In this document: positions 55,621 to 64,000 of the stretch, one piece after another
Layout: the number at the start of each line of letters is the position of its first letter
Numbering within the stretch: the stretch's first letter is position 1
Translations under genes and position numbers: made by a program
Notes under the pieces: model-generated
Databases searched by the model: none
What the model saw: the letters and a program-made list of their open reading frames with translations, nothing else
Told to the model about the DNA's origin: nothing
Assembly (NCBI GenBank): GCA_037976565.1
Contig: CP137680.1
Span: forward strand, 30,711,694 to 30,775,693
Direction: 5' to 3'
DNA: 64,000 bases
Source of the DNA: Mesocentrotus franciscanus
Lineage: Eukaryota > Echinodermata > Echinoidea > Camarodonta > Strongylocentrotidae

Positions 55621-56997
55621 TTTTTTTGTTGAACTATCTTCCTGTTTTCAATTTGTGAATATTGGTTTATTTATTTACATTTTTATGATTATGGTCAAGA
55701 AATATTTGGTTTTGTCATCTAATTGTATCTGTGGGATCGAACAGAAATTTGCAAAGGGCTATCTTCTATTTTTAATGAATTTCCAACAATAGAAATTTAA
55801 CTAGAAAATTAACTGAAAAGATGATTAGTACTACAAAATCGGAGAATAGCATTGAAGAGAGACATAACTTAAGCTTTTCGACTTGCACTCATCAGAGTAA
55901 AACGCAAGAATGAAACAGAAAGCCGAAATCGATCAATATAAACGGAAACTAAAGGGAACAAGGCGCGAAAATAACACGATATACAAATAATTTATGACAC
56001 CCTTTGCTTCTTATAACTTTCCCATGATCTTATAAATGAACCTAGCTCATACATTCATTATAAAATACAAGTCATTTAATCGTTCAATTTACAATATCAA
56101 CTAAGTAATGGTGTTTGAATAAATGACTATGATTTGAACATGACATTAATAAAATTAAGCACATGATTCTTATTTTTCTGATGGGTAAAAGAATGTAGAC
56201 CTTTTCATTTAGAAACGGTTTTTATATTCTTATATGCAAGAAATTAAAATGGATAGGCATGGTTTGACTTGTAAAAGGCAAATGCATAAATAGCTTCATT
56301 CATTAGCGAATTAAGATAAATGGTGACATTAGTAAGCAGTAAGCATGTCAAAGTGAGAAAGAGAGTGAAATATAGCATCAAGTAAACTTCCAGTGTCTCA
56401 AAAGTACAAATAAAAGCAATGTTTTCCTGCAAGGATTTGCATTGGAACTGATTTCTGTTATAAAATCAAACTGCATGATATAGTGCCAGTTTGTACCTCT
56501 GTGAATGTTTATACCCTAAACCAAACAACAGCTAGGCCAAAGCACTTCACAAAGAAAATATTTCCCAAAGTGTATAACTTGTTGCATGCTTTCACTTAGT
56601 CCTGAGGATGTAATGTGAATGGAAGTAACAATAAAAATGCTCTTGTTTCTGGAGCAAAAAATATAACAAAGTTTGTTTGATGTAAGATATAGCATCCTGA
56701 AGATGTTTCAGAGATTGTACAATTTGAATTATATATAGTATCATTATTAAATACACTTGAAAACATCACAATAATATGTCCTGGTGCCTTTTTCATTTAT
56801 TTTAGTTTGTTTTATTTTTGTTATACAATCTTGATGGTCGTGTATGTAAATAAGAAAACAAGGATTGCAAGAATTAGACAACTGCATTTGTTGTACAAGG
56901 AGTGATGGGATAGGAGAAAGAGTTGAAAAGGAGAAAGAGTTGAAAAGGAGAGGAAAGATTAATAAGTAACAAACGAATGGGGTAAGAGCATGAATAA

Positions 56998-57115
56998 TGA
57001 TTTATTATCATCATTTTTAGTATTAGTATTATTATAATTATTATTATTATTATTATTATTATTATCATGATTATTATTATCATTATTATAATTATCATTA
57101 TCGTCATTATCTCGA
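56998..57115. repeat. ATT/ATC microsatellite
   Basis: ATT triplets with ATC interruptions. Confidence 0.9.
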
Positions 57116-57560
57116 CATTCCTGCTACCGAAAAACTTGTAATATAGTCTTCCAGCCGGTCTACCCCAATCCCACATTGCACCCCTTCAACGCATCCAGAA
57201 TACTGCCGCCAGACTAGTCACACGTACTAGGAAATCTGAACATATTACCCCTATCATCCAGTCTATATCTGGTTTATGTATAATTTTAATTAATTCTAAT
57301 GTAGTCATTATTTTGTGTCATGTCATATTTTTCTATGCTGTTTACTTGTAATTCAATAATTTGAACATATTTCTTTGGTATCTCTCACTTTTCCTTCCTT
57401 TTCCTTTCTTCTTTTTCTTGCGCTTAGAAACATTAGTTTTAAGTGCTTTATAAATATAATGTATTATTATCATTATTATATCATTATCATTATTTTATTT
57501 TTTTATTTTTTTTTAAATTATCATCATGACGATCATAATTATTATTATTACTATTATGAT
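57114..57560 (+). mobile_element. Internally deleted CR1/L2-like retrotransposon
   Basis: The frame at about 57138-57270 reads YSLPAGLPQSHIAPLQRIQN then TAARLVTRTRKSEHITPIIQ, the PxSxxxPLQRIQNxAARLV block of CR1/L2 reverse transcriptase. It then jumps to a 3' UTR with AAGTGCTTTATAAATATAAT and an ATT tail. The middle of the C-terminal domain is missing. Confidence 0.8.
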
Positions 57561-57764
57561 ATTCAAATAACCCAACTATTCACCCGATACAAAATTATCT
57601 ATGATAGTTTTTATCTTATTTTATTAGTGCAATCCTTTCCAGATCCTCATAATTTCGAATTTTGACAAATTTTTAATTTTGTCATTTTATTTCTACCGCT
57701 TTTGCTTTCTGCGGGAAGAAAAGAGGAGAGAGAGAGATGGGTGCAGCGCCCCTTACGGTATATT

Positions 57765-57811
57765 TACGTCACCCGCTAGCGCTGCTTTCAAATTTGTCGA
57801 AGTACATTGCG
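57765..57811 (+). promoter_or_regulatory. Candidate PLK4 promoter / non-coding first exon
   Basis: TACGTCA (CRE/ATF-like) at 57765-57771 in a GC-richer patch, followed by donor CATTGCG-GTAAGTG at 57811. The next acceptor (59760) opens the PLK4 start-codon exon. Inference from splice and promoter-like motifs. Confidence 0.4.
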
Positions 57812-58443
57812 GTAAGTGATCATATTTTTTCGGTTATGTGGAAAATACGGATGTAATGGTATGAAATATGATGGTCAATATGATTAATTAGTACATTTTA
57901 GAAATGTTAACGTGTATAAAAAGACCAGTAGACTCTAGAATTGGCGTGAGAATAAAGAATTAATAGGGTAGATAGCGTTGTAGCCCCATATGCTGAAAAT
58001 GATGTCCCTGTATGAAGGGGAGCCCTACATGTCTGCTCACCTAACAGTAACACTATGTTTCACTTGAAGAACAAGAATTTTCTATTGTATTGCCGTTACA
58101 ATTGATCTCATATTATTCCTTATATTGTAGAGAGTAATTTTACCGAATATTATGTCAAAATTCGCCCAAGAACAATGTTATTTTTACATGGCCAAGGAAA
58201 GGCAGCGGTGTTATAGTTTGACTTTGTTGATCATATTGCAAAAACAAACGTTCCCAATTTTGTCTACGCACTTATTCACTTTCAGTTTTTGATTTTGACG
58301 TGAAAGATATCATTTAAACTTCAAGGCTTGTAGATAAAAAGTAGTAAAATTTGACATTTCCCACTACTTTTACTTATTTTAATAAAAAAGAATGTGTAGA
58401 TCTATGCCTATGCCATGGCTGTAAAAAGTGTAAACTGTATGAA

Positions 58444-59044
58444 GGGGTGACCAAAGTTCGCGGAGATTTTGACAATATTATAAAATGTGATATTCGATCT
58501 ATGATTTCTCATATTCTACACAAATTTATTTATTTTAATTATTACCAAATGGACGGCAAAGTTTTTTCTACAAATTGGTTCAACTAGAAAATTTATCGTC
58601 GAAGGATCCTGGAGATATCGTGATCTAAAAATTCGATTTCGGCTATAAACCATCGCGCACGGGGGTTTACAGCTGATTTATCAAAAAATGTGATCCATCT
58701 AAAATAAGGTAATATCATAATTTGCAAGGCAAGATATCATACAAACAGTTTGTACTACTTTTTTACTTACAATTTTTAGGATATCTGCTCTCAAAATGAA
58801 GATTTCCAGACCTTTATCGGAATATCGGTATTGATAATATTTTGGAACGGACGCAAATAAATGCAAAATTTTCTGATCTTTTGTCAATATTTTCACAATT
58901 TCGCACCCAATTCCAAAAAAAATTTTGTTTCTGGGTAATTTTATGATCCTCTTTCCATTGGTGATATCAGATTTTCAAAAAAAAATCATACTGATTTTTT
59001 GAGAAAGCGAACTTTGGTCACGCGCGAACTTTGGTCACACCCCC
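58444..59044. mobile_element. Foldback/MITE with GACCAAAGTTCGCG ends
   Basis: The left end GGGGTGACCAAAGTTCGCG is mirrored on the right by two tandem GCGAACTTTGGTCAC copies and ACCCCC. The 601-bp interior is non-coding. It lies in the presumed first intron of PLK4. Confidence 0.65.
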
Positions 59045-59760
59045 ATAATACTAATTAATACTAGTAATATAGAGACAAATGTTTTGTATTACCTGTTGGT
59101 GCTTATTTTGTTTTGCCTGTTGGTGCGTATTTTGTTTTATCAGAATCACACAGTTACACATATTCGCAGACGTGGGTACTCTGGCCATACTGCATTCTGT
59201 GGAGCCCCATTCTTAGAATGTACGAGGTCAAACCGTAAACGATATGGATCTCTTAATTAATAGTACAAATTTTCAGACACATCCTGATCCTGCACATGTA
59301 CAAAACAAATGAGAGAAAAATAACAATTATTGCTGAAATACCGGGGTACTTAATTTTAAATATAAAGCTCCAAAATTATACAGTTACCATAATAAATTAG
59401 TTCTGTAACTTCCAGCCGATTCCAAGCTCAAAATAAAAAACCGAAGAAACTGCAGCTGATTTTCCTCCTTGGCATCCTGTTCGCTAGAGTTTGCGAATCG
59501 TCTAATTTGCTCATCAGCTTGACCAAAACAAAACGGACCGCAAAAAAAGTTAGTCCCTACGTCCGTTTCGCCCCCACAAAACAATCACAGGCTTAACAAA
59601 AATAGAGCATGAAAATGCTATGCTCATAGATTACTCTCAAATGCCTATTTCAGACTTTCAAGTAGGTTTGTACTCTTCACAAAAGTAACATTCTTGGCAT
59701 GCAGTAAATTGAATTACAATGTATGTCTATCTTTGCCTTCTTTTTGCACCTATTTTCCAG

Positions 59761-59851
59761 AATATGACACCCAAAATGAATTGTCTTACTGATAAATTTA
59801 TATCAGAGAAGCTGTACTGAAGTGGATAACAGTATGGAGGACAGAATTGAG
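59761..59851 (+). CDS. PLK4: PLK4 start exon
   Basis: Acceptor TATTTTCCAG at 59760 and donor GAG-GTGAGT at 59852. Coding starts at ATG 59834 (MEDRIE), aligning with EKIED at the human start. A GTG-initiated longer frame is less likely. The exon also holds an upstream ORF. Confidence 0.85.
59764..59820 (+). promoter_or_regulatory. Upstream ORF in PLK4 leader (18 codons)
   Basis: ATG at 59764 opens MTPKMNCLTDKF and ends at TGA 59818-59820, 13 bases before the PLK4 ATG and in another frame. It would be present in any mRNA that uses the 59760 acceptor and could dampen PLK4 translation. Confidence 0.45.
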
Positions 59852-62800
59852 GTGAGTTATCTAATGATGAGCTTTAAACAAAATTACCAGCATATTATTA
59901 ATCTCAAAATTAATTCCCAAATAACATTTCAAATATATGCTACATGTAAATGTCACTCCAGACTAGAGTGCTATATTCTAAAGATAACACGATTTTTATA
60001 CTTTTTAAGTGAAATATTTCTTGCAAAAGGAACATAGCTAAAGATAATTATTGATAGTCCAGTATGTGCTCTTTTGCTCAAAACAGATTTTAGAATCTAT
60101 TAAAATTGTGGAAAAAAAGAATTATTTTAATGCTCTTTACAGTAATCAATTAATCCACGCTATTCAATATGTTCTCTCTGACATTATTTAGGCTATTATC
60201 CATGATAGGTGAAGACTTATTGGATTTGGATATTACCACTTGCTATGTAACTATTTCTAAAGTACAACTTAATATCCCCCTTTCCATCAGAAAATTAACC
60301 TGTCTTGCCTCATTCAAAAGATCCCTTTAAACATACTTCTTCCCTCAGTAATATACCGATAATAGGATTTACCTATTTTATGAGTTTTATGTTCCTTTTC
60401 ACATTCTATTATTTTGTAGGTGCTATTTTACTTTTTGTTTTTAGTGCTCCTAATTAATCAATATTATTAGTATTAAACCATGATTTCAAACACAACACAA
60501 TATTTTCTTTACAGAACTACCAGGTTCTCAACCTGTTGGGTAGAGGAGGCTTTGCCTGCGTATATCGAGCTAAGACAATCAGTACTGGACAAGAGGTTGC
60601 TATCAAAATGGTGAGGGAAAACATGTCTGGAATTAACAACATGCACAGTATCTAAAGTCTTATTTACCCTTTCCTAGGCACAACCCTTGCCAGAGAGTGT
60701 GTACCACTTGTATGCTTTGGCTCTAAATGGCTTGATTTTTTTCATTTATAGAATGCACACAATATCATCTAAAATTTGATACCACAGAAGCTATGTGTTG
60801 CCAGTGCTATGATGAGAGAATGAAAAAAGACTTCAAATATATTTCACAATGACTATATAAAAATGAGTGACAAAGTAAATGTTGATATTTATATTTTTTG
60901 AGTCACTGATAGTAAGCAGTGTAATTTTGACATTTTACTTAAAATTTCAAAATTTAGACTGTTTTCTATAAGAGAAATTCCTCTCTATACACAAAGCAAA
61001 ATATCAAACAAAGTATTTACACCTGTGACATTATGTAAAGTTTTACAAAGTTGAGCTAATGTTTATTTTGTTGTTATTGCTTGTTTTGTTAGATTGATAA
61101 AAAGTTGATGCAATCTAGTGGCATGGCAACCAGAGTTAAGAATGAAGTAGAAATACACTGTCAACTGAAACATCCATCCATCCTTGAGGTATGTATTCAT
61201 TTGTCGATTTGTGTTTTGCTTTAAGGTTCTCTACGCATGTAGAATGTGGCTTTTGCTAATCCTGTTTTCTTTGCATATTATAATGTAAAGGGTCAATGGT
61301 AGAGCAATGGTTTCGTAACTAGGAGGTCCTGGGTTCAAAACCAAGCAGATGCGCTAGTGCCCTTTACCAAGTCCCTCGAAGAGGACTTTAAGCCATCGGT
61401 CCCCCTGTTTGCTTACTTGCAAGCATACACATGCTTTCCTAGCAGTCAGGTGAAACAAACAGTATAAGTTGAATCAGCAGACTCTCACTGAAAGCTCTCG
61501 GACACTTGGGTACATTACCTTAACCCTGTAAGTTGGGGCTTTTATCGGAGCGACACCCTTGCACCTTTGATCGGTATCGGCGAAAAATACCATGTTTGTT
61601 GATACTAAGTGCCTTTTCATGACTTTGAAATTGATAAAATAGAGTCAAAACATGCGAGCCGCCATCTTGGATTTTAATGACAATGGACAAAAAATGCGTG
61701 GCTACAGTATAATCCAAGATGGCAGCTCACATGTTTTGCCTCTTTTCTTAGACCAATATTATTAATTACAAAGTCATGAAAAGGCACTAAATATCAACAA
61801 ACATGGTCCACAACAACTCCAAATGACAAAATAATCCCAGCTATGCATTTTTTTAAAGCATTTGATAGCCCAAAACTTGAATATTTTTCGGCATTAAAAA
61901 AAAAACCCTGCTGATTTTTCCGATCCATTTTATTGATCGGCGATCGGAATTTATTTTCCGATCTCCCCTGATCGGCCGACGATCGGCCCCCGATCCGATG
62001 ATCGGTTACAGGGTTACATTACCTTTCTAAATACACATGTACTTGTCCATACCTAATTATTACACATCCCCCAAGAATCAATGCGAAAATAAGTATGTCG
62101 TATATCAAGAAGGTATTTGACCCTTCAAAGCTTGAAGTCCAACATCACAACAACATCATTGACCGTGAGGTAATTCCATGCTTGCTTTAAGATTCTACAT
62201 CTATTAACATGAATCATTCATAGTGCTACTCTTTACAGAATGACATTCTAGCTTGTCTTGATGCACAATTTAACAAAGAATTTCCAATATTAAAACTTGA
62301 GAAGCTTATTAGTACAATAACCAGAATATGACTCTTTATTACCAGCTTTACAGCTACTTTGAAGATCACAACTATGTGTACCTAGTCTTAGAGCTGGCTC
62401 AGAATGGTGAACTCTTACGGTATCTCAAGAAAAAGGCAAGAGTTTTTGGTGAAGATGAAGGTATGTACCAATATTTTATTAAGTTGATATGCATTGCTTT
62501 TAGTTTTTTTTTACCTTAAACACAAAACAGAATAATTTTACACAGTGAAATTTGATCCCATGAAGTTCCTTTTTTGTTTGTGATGAGCATTAAGCAAAAT
62601 TCAAATACTCTGTAAGCTTAAATTCATCATTTCCATTGTCATAAAATGTTTATTTCTCAGCTCTTTTCAATACTCTTTTCATTTTCAGTCGAAAGGACCA
62701 TCTGGAAAGTTGTACTAATTTTGAAATTAATGAAAATACTTTCCTGTTTTCATATAAATAGTACAATTTACAGAGATTTCATAATATGATCCTAAGAAGG

Positions 62801-64000
62801 GTTCTGGTACTACCTTGCAAGTATGACATCTGAAAAGAAAAAGTCTGATTTGTTTACATATTTCACTTTGTTTTTGTTTTATATACATGTAGATACCATA
62901 CACCTGAAAACATAGACTGGTTCAAAAAGGGCTTTCATTTTGCAACTGTCTAATATGAAATTAAAAGTATTGGTGACATTGTTTATCATTGTGAACAGCT
63001 CGTCAGTTCCTGGAAGAGATTGTGATAGGTCTTCTTTACCTACATTCACATGGCATCCTACATAGAGATCTAACATTAGCAAACATTCTACTCACCAGAG
63101 ATATGCACTGTGTAAGTCAAAGCAACCATCATTTCTAAATATTCTCTTACTTCAGCTTTCTTCCAATTTGTAATAAATAAAATTTGCTCTGTAAATAAAA
63201 CAAAGATAGAGGTTACTTTTAGGTTCACATTGTATGTTTCAGTAACTCAGGGGATCAGCGGGAGGGAAATGTACTTGATCCCTTGTTATTTTGCCTTCTT
63301 ATTTAGTGTTGTGGTTGATGGCAGATCCAAACTCTAAAGCCAGTTAACTGTCCTCCTGCATCCAATCATTTTAGTACACTACATTTTATTACCTTACAAC
63401 ATCATCCTTCCTTTTTTTTTCTTTTTGTAATCAACTCTACACTTCTGTCCCATTTATTACTGGGTGTAGATACACCATCATTTCCCCATTATACTGTTGT
63501 CAAGATAAAGGGTGTTTAACTCTGAAAGTGGTTTTTTTTTTTCTTTCTTTCTTTCTTTCATTTTTTTTGAGGGAAGGGGGCTTTCATTAAACAATACTAA
63601 ATGATGTCCATTCTGAAAGTAGGCAATACAATGCTTGAGCTCTATGCTAATGTTGCATTATCCATTATGTGTTATGGACTTTATCACTTGTATTATTCAT
63701 CTCTTGTGTGATTTGTTTTCTTACAAGTGAATTTGAATAGAATTTTAAGATTGTACTGATCCTATTGAGGCCATCTATCATTATAAGGTATGCTCCTTAC
63801 CTTAAATCAGTAACATGACAGTAACAGGGATACATTACTTACATTCTGTGCCAAACATTATGACAGGTTTTATTAAATACATTCTGTTTCAAATTGGCAT
63901 CAAGTGATATCTTTGTAATCCTGCAGAAAATAGCAGACTTTGGATTGGCAGCACAGCTAAAGCTTCCAGAAGAACAGCATTACACCATGTGTGGTACTCC
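59834..64000 (+). CDS. PLK4: PLK4 polo-like kinase 4, N-terminal kinase domain (6 coding exons, runs off right edge)
   Basis: Joined exons 59834-59851, 60515-60610, 61093-61188, 62346-62460, 62999-63111 and 63927-64000 encode the first ~180 residues of the Ser/Thr kinase that triggers centriole duplication. Visible are the Gly-loop [18 protein letters not shown] with the ATP-binding Lys, the Glu of helix C in [29 protein letters not shown] with catalytic Asp, DFGLA, and the T-loop start ending CGTP. HRDLT with Thr instead of Lys-Pro, and the [10 protein letters not shown] block, are PLK4-specific against PLK1-3. All phases agree. The polo boxes lie beyond the window. Confidence 0.95.
60515..60610 (+). 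CDS. PLK4: PLK4 coding exon 2 (glycine loop and VAIK)
   Basis: 32 codons: [20 protein letters not shown] then TGQEVAIKM. Acceptor TTTACAG, donor ATG-GTGAGG, phase 0 at both ends. Confidence 0.95.
61093..61188 (+). CDS. PLK4: PLK4 coding exon 3 (helix C)
   Basis: 32 codons: [20 protein letters not shown] then [12 protein letters not shown]. Contains the helix-C Glu. Acceptor TTTTGTTAG, donor GAG-GTATGT. Confidence 0.95.
61290..61500 (+). repeat. tRNA-derived SINE, Thr-like head
   Basis: GGGTCAATGGTAGAGCAATG carries an A-box-like segment. GGGTTCAAAACC at 61331-61342 is B-box-like. The anticodon loop TTCGTAA gives CGT (Thr). A non-tRNA body follows. The right limit is approximate. Confidence 0.65.
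61512..62013. mobile_element. MITE with 8-10 bp target duplication
   Basis: Ends TAACCCTGTAA and TTACAGGGTTA. Flanks share ACATTACCTT on both sides, so a target duplication of 8-10 bp depending on where the ends are set, pointing to hAT or Mutator-like. Inner arms with CATGTTTGTTGATA, GTGCCTTTTCATGACTTTG and GCCATCTTGGATT are inverted copies. No transposase. Confidence 0.8.
62346..62460 (+). CDS. PLK4: PLK4 coding exon 4 (hinge)
   Basis: 115 bases: [20 protein letters not shown] then [10 protein letters not shown]. It contains the hinge (LELAQNGEL) and ends in phase 1. Acceptor TTACCAG (62345), donor GAAG-GTATGT. Confidence 0.94.
62999..63111 (+). CDS. PLK4: PLK4 coding exon 5 (catalytic loop)
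   Basis: 113 bases: [20 protein letters not shown] then [18 protein letters not shown]. Catalytic Asp in HRD, Asn in LAN. Acceptor GTGAACAG, donor TGT-GTAAGT, ends in phase 0. Confidence 0.95.
63927..64000 (+). CDS. PLK4: PLK4 coding exon 6 (activation segment, cut by window edge)
   Basis: Acceptor ATCCTGCAG at 63926. Reads [20 protein letters not shown] then MCGTP, covering DFG and the activation-loop Thr before CGTP. Confidence 0.95.

Larger units (their letters stand above)
51576..57764 (+). other. SH3D19 3' UTR and SH3D19-PLK4 intergenic DNA
   Basis: No gene seen. It includes a SINE-like patch just after the stop codon, a possible AATAAA at 53563-53568, a CR1/L2-type 3' tail near 55538-55620 and the retroelement fragment at 57114-57560. 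The end of the SH3D19 transcript cannot be set. Confidence 0.5.
61189..62345 (+). other. PLK4 intron 3 with SINE and MITE
   Basis: Holds a tRNA-derived SINE (61290-~61500) and a hAT/Mutator-like MITE (~61510-62013). No other exon was recognised. Confidence 0.6.

Noticed and set aside
1..64000. CRISPR arrays, operons, bacterial or viral genes
   Set aside because: None seen. The gene structure is animal, and the spaced repeats are microsatellites or transposon-derived.

Overview
The window is nuclear DNA of an animal, most likely a marine invertebrate deuterostome such as an echinoderm. Genes are split by GT-AG introns of hundreds to thousands of bases. Intergenic DNA is AT-rich and full of short foldback transposons, decayed CR1/L2-like retrotransposon tails, tRNA-derived SINEs, AAT and GA microsatellites, and palindromic ACATGT runs. 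The protein sequences read directly as animal orthologues; the species itself cannot be fixed from sequence alone.

Three genes are supported. (1) At the left, on the minus strand, are the first three coding exons of a JADE-family gene (PHD-finger scaffold of the HBO1 histone acetyltransferase complex). It runs off the window at base 1. (2) In the centre, on the plus strand from about 22.8 kb to 51.6 kb, is an SH3D19-like adaptor gene. It has a long proline-rich N-terminal half (residues 1-546) followed by six SH3 domains, about 949 residues in all. (3) At the right, on the plus strand, are the first six coding exons of PLK4, the centriole-duplication kinase. The reading stops just after the DFG and T-loop region at base 64000.

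The main structural fact is a false-looking duplication. Bases 35365-45009 and 45510-55203 are nearly identical, and the two copies are separated by exactly 500 N (45010-45509). The first copy ends at the left edge of the gap and the second begins at its right edge. That is the signature of two overlapping contig ends, probably two haplotypes, that were scaffolded but not merged. Each copy contains all nine SH3-coding exons. Each has private indels: a 1-bp frameshift and a 15-bp loss in copy 1, and a 2-bp frameshift in copy 2. One apparent 1-bp deletion in the fourth SH3 domain is shared. Collapsing the copies leaves one SH3D19 gene.

Layout: 1-4.1 kb JADE coding exons with CR1-like debris in the introns; 4.1-21.3 kb gene-poor repeat-rich DNA with a 494-bp tandem duplication, microsatellites, GC-rich hairpins, a DR1-bearing triplicate repeat and a hAT-like element carrying a minisatellite; 21.4-22.9 kb candidate promoter and 5' exons of SH3D19; 23.0-25.0 kb two MITEs and a 1-kb mariner-like foldback; 26.96-30.46 kb proline-rich exons; 31.7-33.9 kb a 2.2-kb non-autonomous transposon with iterated terminal motif; 35.8-51.6 kb SH3 exons (twice); 51.6-57.7 kb 3' UTR and intergenic DNA; 57.8-64 kb PLK4.

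JADE, SH3D19 and PLK4 also lie on the same chromosome arm in human (4q28-4q31), so the neighbourhood looks like retained ancient linkage. I found no convincing new multi-gene system. The most unusual items are the 2.2-kb transposon, a minisatellite built from a splice-donor region in SH3D19, and a duplicated helical module in the SH3D19 N-terminal half.
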